Part shown: piece by piece, positions 35,701-49,109 of the stretch | Position numbering within the stretch: position 1 is the first letter of the stretch | Layout of the letters: each line of letters opens with the position of its first letter | Source: Eutypa lata | Lineage: Eukaryota; Ascomycota; Sordariomycetes; Xylariales; Diatrypaceae | Length of the DNA: 64,000 nucleotides | Direction: 5' to 3' | Assembly (NCBI GenBank): GCA_022661535.1 | Contig: JAKULF010000006.1 | Coordinates: forward strand, 2,227,001 to 2,291,000 | Translations under genes and position numbers: made by a program | Notes under the pieces: generated by a model | What the model saw: the letters and a program-made list of their open reading frames with translations, nothing else | Told to the model about the DNA's origin: nothing | Databases searched by the model: none

Positions 35701-38700
35701 CCAATGGAACGTTCTTCGATATTTAAAGTGCCGGCAGGCTGAAAGCAAATATTGAATGCACCCGGGGCCTTGGCAATCACATCTCGGGCACCCATTCGGT
35801 CGTTATATTTGGTGTAGTTGGCCCCCGCTTGCCTTCGAGAGATGAGCGCAATGCTCTATTTCTAGGCGCTGCGCGTATGAGGCTCGGTCGTCTGAAGTTG
35901 TTGGCACACGTGTGGCTAGGCTCTCCCAAATATTAATCACAGAGCATCAAGTATGCAACGGTTGCAATTGCGTTTCCTAGTCCCTACGTGATTCGCTGCT
36001 CGTTCCCAGCAACCCAATGTATTGTAGCTCCCGTGCTTAATAACTATAGGCCAGCCTAGCTATTAAGCATGCGTATCTTTGATAGTAGGAGTATCGTCAC
36101 CTGAAGTAGTTTGGATGGACCTTTGTGGTTGCCATCGCTTCAGGAGTACTCAGCCCATCGCTTCAGGAGTACTCGGTCCTTCGCTTCAGGGGTACCTACT
36201 TGGTTGTTTGCACGAGCCTTGTACGTTGATTAAGTCTCGCTTCCGTTAGCATTGTTTACCTATACTTTGAAGTTAACATATAATAGCTCTCAGAATCAAT
36301 CAACAGCTGTCATGGAATAACCTGGTCTTGAAGACAGGCTTGTTTGATGCTCATAGTTGGTGTCGCCTCAGAATCATGAACTCTGTCATCGAGTTGACCA
36401 TATCCTCAACGATTGGCTACATGATCATCAAGGTATCCGCGCAATTGAAGTCTCGGGCGTAACTTATAACTTGCATACAGTTCATGTATAATATCTCATG
36501 AACGGAAGGTATCACATGATCCTGTAACCTCTATCAAGGGGTGTCGCGTCTGACTAACCAGTGGATGGGCATACGATCTACGTCCATACGGATAGAAAAG
36601 CCTTGTCACGTTGACTAGGTTACACTCGTCATGCAGAATTTTTCTCCCTTGCTGGTCTATATTACTGCGCTCGACTACGGTGGCACCTCGCGTACCTAAC
36701 ATTTGCAACCCCTTACTTGTTTGCTTATTCCAGGAGGCTCAAGCTTGTAACGATCTTGAACTTCATCTCTACATCATTATAGGTTTAGCTACTTCCTTTC
36801 GGCTCCGAGTATATTAAGATATATGGCAAACTACTTAATTCTCATTTCCTAAGTGCTGTACTAATGGAGCTTGCCATTCTACACATTCGGATACTCTATT
36901 GTTCTTGGCTTCATAATCAAGCCAGAAATCGCTCTGTAGGGTATATTTCAATAACAAACTCTACACTTAGATCTATGCTTATGGTTTAGCTCGACACGAT
37001 AAAAGCAACTGTTTGGACTTGATAGTGTCCATAAGGGCCCTCACCAGCTCATGTCTTGCTATGTACACTCCTAGTTTGCCCTTCTCTCACGGATCTTGTG
37101 GTTCTATAGCCTGCATCCAGAAAACCCCTCGTAGATCTATTCTTTTAAACCATTGTTAAACCTAAGGCTTGCCATCCAGCTTCATAATTCCTCTCCTCAT
37201 AGTCATCTTCTTCTATGAGGTTCTCACTTAGGATACGGGTCTGTGTTCTGTGTTCTACAATTATAAAACATTCATTCAATGAGATCCATGGCGATCTGCT
37301 TAAATGGAATAGGTAGCATCTTATCGAGTCGTATATTTTGCCCCTACCTTCGTTTCTTCTAAAGCGTTTTCAAGGGTGAAGTTGAATCCCACCAATCTGG
37401 TGGTGATAGTATCATCCTCCCGCACTACCCGCACTACCCGGCAAACCCTACATATACACGGTATGCTAGTAGCCGAAAACCTGAGAACTATTAGGGAAAG
37501 ATAGACAGATAACACACAGTAAGTTTCCAGCTGTTTATGCTGTAAGGGGTGTTGAGGTTACTAAGCCGAGGATCCGTGTCACCTACGCTGACCAGGCTTA
37601 CTACCATCGCACATGCTATGATATGATCTAGATCTTCTTTGGTACATTATAGTTGCCATATAATTCAGCTGAGCAGTATATTGGTATGTAGTATTAGCTA
37701 GCCGAGTTACCTATAGGGGATCTTGTGTTCTCAAGCCGCGGGGGGAAATCGGACGAAACAATTGGCATTTCAGCATGTAACACACAGTAGGACGCAGACA
37801 AGAAGAAATACGCCCACCGTCGCAAATCTACTTACACGCAGCACATTTACGAAGGCAGAGAGAACATATCAGGGCTCTTTTCAATGATGTTAAGGGAATG
37901 AGACCGGGCTGTGCGTCACCGTTAGGACTTGTCATATATTGGACGGGCGATGACATATGAAACCTCGGCCGATCTGAAGTATCCCATCAGATGCTGGGCC
38001 GGGCCAGCATTGCGGCAGAGCACGCCCCCTACCCATTGGTACGCTATCTGGGTGCATGTTCAACGACCCTGGCCTTCCAATGGCCGGGCTCAGGCCCGTC
38101 CCGGCAGCACGGAGGCGGTCAACCTTGGAACCACTTGTTCGGATGATCTATGTATGTAGCTAGGCCTAGACAACGATGACGGCGGTGCATGCAGGCGTTG
38201 GAGTGGCTGTCCCTTCGACGCCCTTATCCCTTTTAGTTTTGCATTGATTTTCCTACGTCACACACCCATCTATCACATCATGAAGCCAGCCCCGTAAATG
38301 CGTCTCGCGCCGTCTGGCCGTTTACTAGGCAGCTGCTAGGGGTTTAGTAAAGCAAAGCAAAGCAAAGAGAAGCTAATTGGCGTAGTGCAGCGATCGAATC
38401 TAGCCAGCATGACTACTCAGATGGATTAAGTGGATGGGCAACGGAGGAACAGTGATTCGCAAGCCATGCCTAAAACCGCGTCGCATATCGCCCAAAGCGG
38501 CAGGGATATGTACTGCATGTCATTTTTTCGGCGGGGGATAATCCAAACGGAACACTCCACAGCCCAACGAGATCTCGAGAGTTCAGGCTTCATTTGGATA
38601 ACCGGCATTGCCTACTAGCCTACATAGCTAGCTTTTGCAGATGTAGGCCTCTAGAGGAGGGGCAAACGTTAGCAGCACCATACGGATTCGAGCTCTGAGA

Positions 38701-40275
38701 CCATGGAAACATGAGATGGTATTAGACAAGCGTCGACCAGGCAGTTATAATAATAATTGTTAACAACCGAAGATATGAATGATAAAGTTGTATTATAGAT
38801 ACCAGTAGTTTTAGCCATGGCAGCCATGGCGCTATGTACATACATATGTAGTTAAGTCTCACATTATAGCGTAAATACATATACCTATCTGCCCAGCTAG
38901 CAGACGGACTAACAGGTATGTGAGGTATACTTGCAGATATATGAGACTCTCAAAGAGACATGTCATATCAAACCAGTCAATTGTGCAGCTAATAGATCAC
39001 CGGGCAAGTTCGTTCAGGAAAGCAGTTCGCCCATACGCTTATGCGTGACTTAATCCGGGACACCCCGCAACGCAACTCGGGCGATGACAATGCCCTGGAC
39101 AGCCTTGGGAACATCGGTAGCCAACGTTTAATGTTGAGAGCGGGATCGTCATAGCAAACCCCGCGGCTACGCACTTATCCCCCGCTTTAGATCTGCAAAA
39201 GAGGGAAAACGTCATTTGGGCCCTTCGTTAGGTAAGCACATTACCGAGAATACAAGTACAAAAAGAAATACATATGCATCACTTTCAGTTCGAATGCTCT
39301 ATTATGTACAGGTAGGTATGTAGATAATTTGAAGGTAGCAGGATAAGAAGCGGTAATATGTAGGTATACTCTTCGTAGGTATATAGATACCGACATTTTG
39401 AATGCCTACGTGTATGGTATGTACCTACCTACCTTATACGTAGGCATGTATGTATCTACTACACACCTGCGCTCGTCTCGTAAGGCAGGAGCAATCTTGC
39501 AGCTAGATGTTAGATGATAGATCTGGTTTGTACGTAAGTTTAGGTACCATTAGGCCAGGTACGAGCGGCCCATGCCTTATTTCGGAGACAATACACCAAT
39601 GGCAGAACGCATGTGTGCCGAATGGCGAGCGTTAGTCGATGTCATTTGGCAATTTGGTCAAGCTCTATAGGCTGGTGTGGGAGCTGTGAAACACTCGCGC
39701 GGGTTGTTCGAATCGCATAAGGAAAACATTTGCGTCCTCTACCAAGCATGTATGTGTATATATACATTAATTGTGTACATATTGCACGACAGCCTGGAAG
39801 GAGACCGAAATATGGTAGGCGAAAGTAGGCAGGTAGGTACCTAATTACGAAGTATGTGATGCTACTTACATACATATGTACTTAGCTGGCTGTCGCTTGT
39901 TGTTGCAAGCCTCTAGAGAATTGCCAACCCTCATTTTTCTTATATGTACATGCACTCGACTTGCTTCCGTCCCATTCTTAGGCTCCAATTCAACGCGGAT
40001 TATCCCTCCCTCGACTTCCCATTGTTAGGTTATCACAGACATAGGTACGGAGTTCTTACCTAATATTAAGTAGTGTATTCGTCTGAACCCCACCGACGTC
40101 ACCCTTGTTTGTCAACGCTAAACATCCCACTCTCAAAGCTTTCATCTCAACTCTTAAGCAACTACTTCTGTTCTACCCCACCACCACCATCACCACCATC
40201 ACCAACAATCATCAACCACCTCTTTTTCTTCAATTCACACATCCATCATACAACAATCATCAACCATCAATCATC
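32771..40275. other. 7.5 kb gene-poor spacer
   Basis: No conserved protein is visible on either strand; open frames are all under 100 codons and lack motifs. It holds (TATG)n at about 34284-34325, a 23-bp triple tandem repeat at 36132-36199 and (GCAAA)4 near 38350-38372. The last 300 bp before FKBP12 are rich in CA/CT and ACC repeats, as expected of a 5' leader. Confidence 0.55.
36132..36199. repeat. 23-bp tandem repeat, three copies
   Basis: Units start at 36132, 36154 and 36177 with the shared core TCGCTTCAGGAGTACTC. The third copy diverges (GGGGTACC). Not part of any gene found. Confidence 0.85.
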
Positions 40276-40998
40276 ATGGGTGTTACCAAGACAGTCATTC
40301 AGGAGGGTACCGGAGCCCAGGCCCAGGCTGGTCAGGCTGTAACCATCGAGTACACTGGCTGGCTCAAGGACACATCCAAGCCCGACAACAAGGGTGACAA
40401 GTAGGTATCCAGACTCACTTGCTTTATCTAAGTATTGCCGCTAATTAAACTTGTCAGGTTTGACTCCTCAGTCGGTCGTGGTGATTTCATCACGCGTATC
40501 GGCGTGGGCAAGGTCATCAAGGGTGAGCTCAGCTCTTTCTAATCAATCTGTGACAGTTTTATGTTAACAGGATCAGGCTGGGATGAGGGTGTTACGCAGA
40601 TGAAGGTCGGCGAGAAGGCCACTCTGGACATCACCAGGTATGCAATACCCTGATCATGTAATCGAGTTTGTAAGAACAGGCTGACTGATTTACTTGCAGT
40701 GATTACGGCTACGGTGCCCGGTATGTTCTCCGCTCTTTCCGATCATGCTTCTAGCTGCAAGCGAAAGTGCTCACATATGAACGAACACATTCGTTTGATG
40801 CTACCTTTCTCCCTCGAGTACTCCGTCGAAGACATTTGCTGACAATTGTTGACAGCGGCTTCACTGGTCACATCCCCCCCAACGCTGACCTCATCTTGTA
40901 AGTATCTAATGCTTCATTCATTCATTCATTCATTCAAACGAGGTTTAGGTAGCTGACGCTTCATTTATAGCGATGTGCACCTCAAGCAGGTCAACTAA
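40276..40998 (+). CDS. FPR1: FKBP12-type peptidyl-prolyl cis-trans isomerase
   Basis: Six exons, 40276-40400, 40458-40522, 40577-40637, 40700-40720, 40856-40897 and 40971-40998, give 113 aa, the normal size for FKBP12. Conserved pocket residues are all present: YTGWL, KFDSSVGRG, VIKGWDEG, YGYG, GFTGHIPPNADLIFDVHL. The protein catalyses proline isomerisation and is the intracellular receptor for FK506 and rapamycin, acting through calcineurin and TOR respectively. The third acceptor was placed at 40576 (not 40570) because it restores VIKGWDEG without an extra Ser-Gly. Intron 5 contains an ATTC microsatellite (about 40917-40935). Exon 4 is only 21 bp. Confidence 0.96.
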
Positions 40999-42411
40999 GT
41001 TTCCCTGCGGAAACCCCACGACTCGACTCTGGCCATTTGCAAAAGCTGGCATTCTTATAGGTTATCTTCGTGGCAAGGAACGTGAGACGGTTGACTAGGC
41101 GCAAAACTATCAATTAGCTAGTGTAGTCTAATTGAGGCAGAATTGCAAACAATCGTTCTCTTCTTAAGTAATCCAACCGTTGCTAGATTCAACTTGTGAT
41201 TTTACTCCAAAACACCTACCTTAAATTCAGCACCTATACTGAGCGACTACCGTGAGAAAAATGAGGCTTACTTACCTTACCGTCTTGTGGTAACGTAACA
41301 AACAATTATCTTACAAGTATGGTCTACAATTTGCTATTGATAGGGTCCTTTGGGTGACTTACGATGGGTACTTATGACGTTCCACCAGCTAGAGTAACAA
41401 CGTGAACACCAGTTTATCCCCTTGGAATATGAAGAGATAGAGGGTCGAATCGGGCTGAAATGGCAGGGCTTAGGCAGGCTCCTAGCCTCCCCATCAACCG
41501 TGGCTGCGTGGCACCTTACCCATGGCCAGAACTTACTCTTGTCCCTTAACTCATATGCATGCAGTGCCAGTCGTCCGTCGGTCCCGATACTCATCAGTCG
41601 GACTGACTGGCAATTTCCCGCCGGCATTGGGCCAGACCACGAGTTCGGTTTATTAGATCTTCACGCCCTGTCGCACAACACAATATAGTTACCGTCCCAC
41701 AGCCTCGCACAAACCTTATCCCTGGCCCGGTGTCTCTGGGCCAATCTAGATTAAGGCGTGCTGCGATCGCCCGCCCGAGAGCAGGTCAGGCTTAGCCAAC
41801 TAAGTAGTAATTAGCCTTAGCCTGTGCGACCCGTCCGCTGGACATCATATCCCAACATATATATATATATATACAAATACATATATCTTACTCGCTCGCT
41901 CTCCCGCTCGCTCTAAGCATTGCGGGAGTGTTGAAATCAGGTGGGCGGGGTTTTCCGTTCTTTCGTCTTGGACCGACGAGATGATGAATACATGAGGTAC
42001 CGTCTCTAGTTATAGCGAACGGTGCCTCCTAGGGGTTTACAAGAGATGACGGCATTGAGAGCGGTTATGATAGGATTAAAAAATATGGTGTAATTCCATA
42101 TTTTGCAACAATACTTCAACATCTCTGTAGGGGATAGTCTCCTTACCGTCCTTAAGGGCCATTTGATGGCACGTAGTAGGTGACAACTTTTGACATGTAT
42201 AACCTCAGTACTCTTACGTCGAGTCATTATATGAAGCAGAAAGGAATCGAAGGACAGAATTCATTATAAAACTACTTTTCAACGATAATACTGGTGTCTA
42301 TGTCTATGATGACAAGTTAAAAATACGAGTTGTTGTGTTAGGCTCAGTGTACCTTCATTCCATACTGCATTTACAGTCCTATCCCGCTCCAACCCCCCTT
42401 TCCTTTCGAAG
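40999..42411. other. Spacer between FKBP12 and the MFS efflux gene
   Basis: Convergent 3' flanks; no coding or RNA gene recognised. Short AT dinucleotide run at about 41859-41870. Confidence 0.55.
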
Positions 42412-44615
42412 TTATCCCGTGGCCTCATCGTCTTCAGTCGCCGCAGCGTTGGAGCGGCGCCAGCCGTTGAACAGGCTCAGTAAAAGTGCGACGCCAATGC
42501 CACCCACGGCGATGGCGAAGGTAACTCTGAGTCCTGACATGTACGCGCGGAGGATACCAGGGAGATGTGCCGGGTCAAACGTGGTCCGGAGTAATGTCGC
42601 GCCCGTCCCGACCACTTTCGTCGGATCAACACCAGGGGCCATCTTGGGTAATAGAAATAATAGCCGGTTGATGAAGGAGGCCTGCGCGGCGACGACAAAG
42701 AACGAACCGCCCAGGTACGAGGAAACTGTAATGAGGGACACGTTAGCGCCAGGAATGTATAGGATAGTAAAGACGATTGCATACATAAGACCATAGCTGT
42801 CACGGCTGCCAGATCTTGTGGTTTGGCACGGCCTTGGACCACCATCAAGGGGACCTGGAATCCCAATCCGTAGCCGATACCGCCTACGATCTGATAACAT
42901 ATCCACTTGCTCCCCGTAGAGTCAAGGTCTAGAGTGTATAGCAAACTCGCACCGAGCGTAGCTATGAAAGCCGCAAGTGCCATGACCGGAGTTGCGATGC
43001 CTATTACGGAGACAGCAATGCCGGAGACCGCCATGAAGACACTGGTGGCTAACAGCAGGGGTAAGTTGTAAATGCCCGAGTAGGTAGGGGTTACGCCAGC
43101 GATGCTTTGGAAATAGATAGGTAGGTAATAGACGACAACGTAATACGAGCCACCGAAGAAAAAGGCATAGAGGCAGTTAAGCCACACGACGCGCTGCCGT
43201 ATTAGCCAAGGAGCCATCATGGCCCTCTCCCCTTGGAAGACCTCCCACCTGCCAAATAAAATGGAGATAATTCCGAAGGCCGCCAGTAAGCCAACTACGC
43301 GGCCCGAGAGCCATTCACCTCCGCAGTACTGCCATGCAAGCAGATAGGAGACAGTAGCGCCCATGAGCAGGACAGCGCCGAGTAAATCCAACTACGTCAT
43401 GGCTTTTAGTTAGCAAAGTTTAACGCAAAGGCATTGAAGTGCTCATAGGTTCTTTTAATACCATATGGGGAGACCAAGACCTGTCGAAAGGGCCTTTAGA
43501 ATATGACGAAGGGGCTTCAAAGCCTGTCTTCAGAGGAAATAAAAGATCGGTGTTCTCACCTGTAAGACCTTCTCTCTGAGGGTAGTAGTTTTCACCTGCG
43601 TAGCGCGGTCTGGAGTCCGAAAGAGGAACAGGGTGGCCAGAAGGGATAGGACGCCGAAAGGGTGGTTGATATAAAAGCACCAGCGCCACGAGACCTTGTC
43701 GGCGAAGGCACCACCAAGAAGGGGACCCGCGATGGATGCGACGCCATAGGTTCCTCCTATGAATCCTGTGAACAGGGGGCGCTTTTTCGGCTCGGCTGCA
43801 TAGGCGATTATGATGAATGTGCCTGTTACAATACCTGAGGCGCCGACGCCGACGATGGCACGTCCGATGATCCTGTAAGGGAAAGGCCGCAATGTTTAGC
43901 CTTCGTATAATAAGGGCATCGGGGTCGGTAGGGGGTAGGGGGTATGGGGTAATGCAGGCAAACATACAGAACTTCGGAAGTTGGAGCGGCGCCGCAGATA
44001 AGGCTTCCCAACTCGAAGATGCAGATTGCAAGCAAAAAGATGGCTTTCAGGGCAAAGTATTTATACGCTTTCCCCCAGGTTGACTGGAAACCTCCCATGG
44101 TCATGAAATAGGCCGACCCGTACCATGCTACCTTACTGAGACCGTCAAACTCATCTGTAACTTTCGGAATCGCCGTGGCTATGATGGTCTTCGTTGAGTT
44201 AGATAGAATAACATCCCAATGTCTCAAGATATAATCGTTCACTTACAGTATCAAGATAGACAAGAAATAGGCTGAGAAGAAGCGACACAACGATTCCTAC
44301 GAGCCTGGCGCCTTGCGGATAGTCGCCCAAATCCGCCCCTGGCTGTATGGTAGGCTCCGGGGTGAGCGTGGCAGAGCCATACTCTTCGGATTTCGTCTCA
44401 GATTTCAACTCCGACGTTCCCAAACTCGAGGCAGACTCTCCATCTAATGGATAGTGTGGCCGGTCATTTGCTTTGGGCCTGAGGTCTAGAGCCCCATCCA
44501 CCCCCATGGTCGGCTGCTCGACATCGGCTAAGGTACGGTTCGATGATGATAATGATACTGGTGGTAATGGCGATGGCGATGAAGATGTCAGAGACTTCAT
44601 ATTTTGATGCTCCAT
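42412..44615 (-). CDS. MFS drug-efflux transporter (DHA2, 14-helix type)
   Basis: Five exons, complement of 42412-42725, 42785-43391, 43560-43872, 43968-44188 and 44247-44615, give 607 aa. After about 100 polar residues the first helix ends in LVYLDTTIIATAIPKVTDEF, the DHA2 motif. WYGSAYFMT, motif-C-like GVGASGIVTGTFII and GGTYGVASIAGPLLGGAFAD with WRWCFYINHPFG follow. The second half has six or more helices, including YYLPIYFQSIAGVTPTYSGI. Such transporters export toxic or secondary metabolites by proton antiport at the plasma membrane. It is the leftmost candidate member of the metabolic cluster that continues to 63.4 kb, but a 3.4 kb gap separates it from the next enzyme, so membership is inferred. 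Confidence 0.92.
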
Positions 44616-47600
44616 GACTTGTGCGGGGTTAGAAGAAGTATTAATGCCTTTTAGAATTGTTTCAATGGAGTGGTATGAGTTGACGAACTGCGCAACTTGA
44701 TCTGTTGGCGCGAGGGTTCTGCCAGCATTTTATAAGAAACATTTTCAACGTTAGATCTATATCTATGTCATATAATCACTAGCACATATCGATCTTACAA
44801 GGTAAGTTCACCCTGGTAGTTGTTGAGACGTGCCTCAAGGAAGGTATAATTGCCACGAGTCACTTGCACCGTGTAATACGTCACCGGTTGTAGGGACAGC
44901 TGTGACTGCCATTACAACGAGCCAAAATGGACGACAGCAGCTGCTATCGTGGCATCTGAACTGTGATGTCCGAAACACGCGTAGTCGTAACCGGCACGTT
45001 GCAGTCTCAATTGATTGTAACAGTAGGCTATTACGTAGTTGCAAGTCGCACAACATTTTGTTTGCACGGCTGCGCTGGCGCTTCCCCGGGGTTCAACGAC
45101 GGAATTATCTTGCAAACATTCGGAACCTTGTTCGTCCAGGAGCCGTTGGGCCATTACTTTGCTGTGATTTCTGGCTAGAAATCTTGATCGATTTGTAGGC
45201 TATTTGCCCTTTGCTACACCTCGGCCAAAGGTTAGATTGCTTAGCTCGTGTGTGGAGGAATACCACATACATGATAGAAGATTTTCTAGTGAAGAGAGAA
45301 GTAGTTTATACCGTTTCGTAGATTAGGGTCAAGCCAGAGGAATGCAATATCGTAGTTGAAGCATTCGAGAAGTTATTGATGAGACACGTGCCTAGGGTAC
45401 TACGGAGGGTTCAAACCGGGTGCTTGGTATATTTGACACCGGAGAGCGGCAGAGCCGCTCATGCAAGAGGTATACAAAGGTTACACATTCTTATATACGT
45501 CTTACGGCAGTTGACCTAACGGCATGTGCTGTGAAACCGTTTCTGCACGTACCGCCGCTCTTTGGTTCATGTATAGCATCATCTACTACAAGGCACTCGG
45601 CTCGTTGTTAGTGGGAAGGGACGGAGGTCCACGAATATACAATTGACCGTTGATTTTAGACCGGCTTGTATATCACGGCCGCCGACCGCCATCCGTCTGC
45701 AGCTCACTCTGATTCCGGCCGATTCTTGCATCATATGTGGTTTTTCCGTAGCTTTACTACTCTGCCGTAAACTTAGCTAATCCGGCCAGTGACAAAAAGC
45801 TCAGTGAATCTCCACTCTCACTCGACCCCCCTTTTTAAAAAGAATCTCATAGCAACACGAGTGGCTGAATATGACTAATCCGCAGTTTATTCAAACAATA
45901 ACAGCTGTCGTGAGATGAACTAAAACCTAGCATATAAAGTGGAAATAGTGCATGTGTATGGGTTGCACTGTACGTGCTCTCACAATTGTCACTAGTAACC
46001 GGAACAACGGCCAACTATGATGATAGGGTCGTATAAGGAACGACCACCAACTGATTGAAGAACTAGAATATCGATCCCAATCCGGCGTTACAGTCGGCTA
46101 GGAACATGGATTACAAGTGTTCGTGTTTTTTGTTTCCTCAGATAGGGGCCTAGTGAAACTCAACACTTCTCTACAAGTAATCTAGTTATCTCTCACCAAA
46201 AACATTCCATAGTCCTGCGCTAAGAACGGGAATCTTACGGTAAGTTCAAGGGACCAGATAGTTTCAATTTCGAAAGTCATATTTCCGTGATAGCAGTAGT
46301 AAGTAGCAGCAAAAAGAGGGCGCTGTAACGATAACACCCTAGTGTGATAGTTGAACAAGAACCCATGCAAGGATATTGTCCTTTCCGTAATAGCCAACTC
46401 TTTCCATCTCGCTGGTTTCATCGCTGTGCATTATCATCTGAGATCGATAGACGCAAGTGCCGAGACCAATTCACTTGCTTGCTCTCTGCCTCTATGGCTC
46501 TTTGGATATCTGTAGAAATAACGAGACCTGCGCGTAACGACGTTTCTAGTTTTGTAATATTCGTGTTATACCCGACGGGATCCTCATATTTATCTTATCG
46601 TTGACGTCAGGAAACATTGTCGACGAATACAGTCACCGCGATGCTACCCCTCAATATAGATGCAAACTATGAAATATTCTCGGTAGCCCTGGAAATACTA
46701 GGCCCTGTGAATCCCAGTTTACTATCTACCCTGGAACTAAGTGGTTCAGCGCGTAGCTTTCGACGTTAGCAACCTGTTGAGATATAACATCAGTGGGTTG
46801 GTTCACAAGCTAGCGCCGAGCGGACTGCGGTAGCATTATTAGAGTTGTCAAAGACGGACTGGAGACAATAAAGGGGTAATCAGATCTAGGGAGCTAATTT
46901 TCACGTTAGGAAGAGGCCGGCCATCCGCAGTGCATAATCGGAGCAACCAAAGGTTTTAACATTTAACTGAAACTTACTCTGGAATAACCGCCAAATTGAC
47001 AGTGATGAGCGAAGTACCATGCTTTAAACTATGCCAGAACTCGGCTGGTAGTTCTAGTACCTTTCTGCGTGGCTACCGCAATGGTATTAGCAATGAAAAG
47101 AATGCGAATGCAGAGGGTGTGTATACCGCAATTGTCAATGATATGACGATGACAAGTAACTGCTAGAGGGGTGATCGTAGGAAGTCTATGATTACTTAAC
47201 AGCAAGTTGATGTGTTGGTAGCAAAAAAAAAAAGCATCACAATTATAATGTAAGAATATTTGTATCTAAAGAAATAGATTTAATGATATAGCCATTCCCC
47301 CTTTCTAATCAGATGACAGACCCCCTATCCCAATTACTCCTCTTACTCACACGACACCGCTATTCATTCACTCTAAGTAGCATAGCGTAGGCCTACTTTG
47401 TCCTAGACCTTGGATGTAAAATTGTATGCAATGTGACAAGATGATGAATGTGTAGCCCTTAGTCCCTGATAGAGTTATGAGAGTGTTGCATATCAGTACA
47501 TGTTCACCATTATGCTTTTTTCTAAGTGATGTAAATACCACCCTTGATTTTCATCTCTGGACGGGAATAATAAAAAGGTTCATCTAGAAGTAAAAAGAAC

Positions 47601-47987
47601 CATCGAATGACGACATAACAGACTTTTGGGGAGGGCTCCAATACAATATAACTTGTGTGGATCGAAACAAACTATATAATGCCTTTATCAAGAAGTAAAC
47701 TGATATTGCATTTCTTAAGTTCTACGGTATGGTCTGGGACCGGCCGGGACTGTACATATAATAATGGTCTATACCACCTTCAATCGTGGTCAATTATAGA
47801 TCGGTTATCGCTATATACGTACGGACGTAATGGTGGTAGTTGATAGCTAAGTTTGGAGCTTGTTATTTGTCTAAATAGGAAAATTTTGAAACGGCAGATA
47901 GTAGGACGTTTTTTTATTGTTAAAAGTTGGACGTTTCTAGTAGAATAGGTACCTCAATCAGTGCCAACTAAACCCGTACCGTTCTTT
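44616..47987. other. 3.4 kb spacer inside the cluster region
   Basis: Contains the MFS gene promoter. Several 70-120 codon frames (for example 44830-45198 on plus) have no recognisable motif and overlap each other on both strands, so none is called. A 12-A run is near 47223-47235. Confidence 0.5.
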
Positions 47988-49109
47988 TTACTCTTCATTA
48001 GGGGTGAACAGAACAGATCGACCAGCACTAGACTGCGTCCCCGCCATTTCAAACGCTTTGCCGAACTCCTCCATCTTGAAGGAACCTTGAATCTTCAAAC
48101 CCGCCTTCTCGCCTAGCTTCAAAACGCCCGTGTGCACAAGCTTAACGAGATCCGCCTGTTGCTTCCAACTACACATCATGGTCGCGCGAATAGTTATGGC
48201 CTTGGCTTGGAGGAGCCCGGGGGGGATCCCGACCTCCGGGACGCCGCTCATCAGGCTCATGCGTCCGCCGGGCTGGAGAGCGAACAGCCCCGCGCGGATG
48301 TGGTCGATGTTCTGGGCGGTCTGCGGGGTTATGTCGAGGAAGACGTCGATAGGGCCGAACTTCGAGATCTCGGATAGGTCCGTCTGCCAACTGCCGCTGA
48401 GCCTGATCGTCTCAACCCGTCCCGGAGCCAGGGCCCGGAGCTCTCCCAGGACCTTCTCGTTGCGGCCCATGGCGATGACGCGGGCTCCCATAGCGAGAGC
48501 GACGTGCACGGCCGCGCCGCCGAAGTTGCCCGTCGCCGGACTGATCAAGACGGTCTCGCCCGCGGTGAGGTTGACGTCCCGCAGGCCGCCGTAGGGAACT
48601 GCCATCTGCCCGAAGAAGACAAGGTCACGGGGGCTGACGCTCTGTTTTTTCAAGGCCGCCTCGTCGAAGCTAAACACGGACTCGAGGGGGGCCGTGACGA
48701 GCTCCGCCCAGGTGCCGTGGTGCCAGACATCCTTCGCAAGTGTTTGCGTCTCACCCGTGGCGGCAAGAAACGCGAGGAGCAAGATTTGGCCGGGGTCGTC
48801 ACGCGGACGGATTGCAGGGTCGACGACCACTAGGTCACCGACTTTCAGCTTCGCTGCATCTGGGCCAACGGCGACGACACGGCCTACGGCGTTGGTGCCG
48901 CCTATGGCCGGGAAGGGGACAGGATACTGGCGCGGGTTGCCGTTGGCGTAGACGTCGTTGATGTACCCTGGTATCCAACAGTACAACGGCTTAACGATCA
49001 CTGACCCGGGGTCTACCTTAGGTGTGGGAAAGGAGGTGATCTCAGGGGGAGCAGAGGCCGAGGTGAAGTAAAGCCCCTTGTAGCTGCTTGGGAGCTGCGT
49101 TGAAGACAT
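47988..49109 (-). CDS. Zinc-independent medium-chain dehydrogenase/reductase (MDR)
   Basis: A single-exon gene of 373 aa. The N-terminal GroES-like catalytic fold contains FPAIGGTNAVGRVVAVGPDA and KVGDLVVVDPA. The nucleotide-binding fold has ATGNFGGAAVHVALAMGARV, a G-x-F-G-G-A variant of the NADPH motif. Cysteines and histidines that bind catalytic and structural zinc in alcohol dehydrogenases are absent, which points to a quinone-oxidoreductase or enoyl-reductase-like reaction. It is transcribed divergently from the P450 at 49932 across an 822-bp shared promoter, suggesting co-regulation. A role in reducing an alkene or carbonyl on a phenylpropanoid is an inference from context; no substrate can be read from sequence. 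The start ATG at 49109 is the first in frame. Confidence 0.88.
   Translation of the reverse strand: MSSTQLPSSYKGLYFTSASAPPEITSFPTPKVDPGSVIVKPLYCWIPGYINDVYANGNPRQYPVPFPAIGGTNAVGRVVAVGPDAAKLKVGDLVVVDPAIRPRDDPGQILLLAFLAATGETQTLAKDVWHHGTWAELVTAPLESVFSFDEAALKKQSVSPRDLVFFGQMAVPYGGLRDVNLTAGETVLISPATGNFGGAAVHVALAMGARVIAMGRNEKVLGELRALAPGRVETIRLSGSWQTDLSEISKFGPIDVFLDITPQTAQNIDHIRAGLFALQPGGRMSLMSGVPEVGIPPGLLQAKAITIRATMMCSWKQQADLVKLVHTGVLKLGEKAGLKIQGSFKMEEFGKAFEMAGTQSSAGRSVLFTPNEE

Noticed and set aside
45395..45430. tRNA B-box-like GGGTTCAAACCGGG
   Set aside because: No T-stem pairing, A box or acceptor stem at the right spacing.
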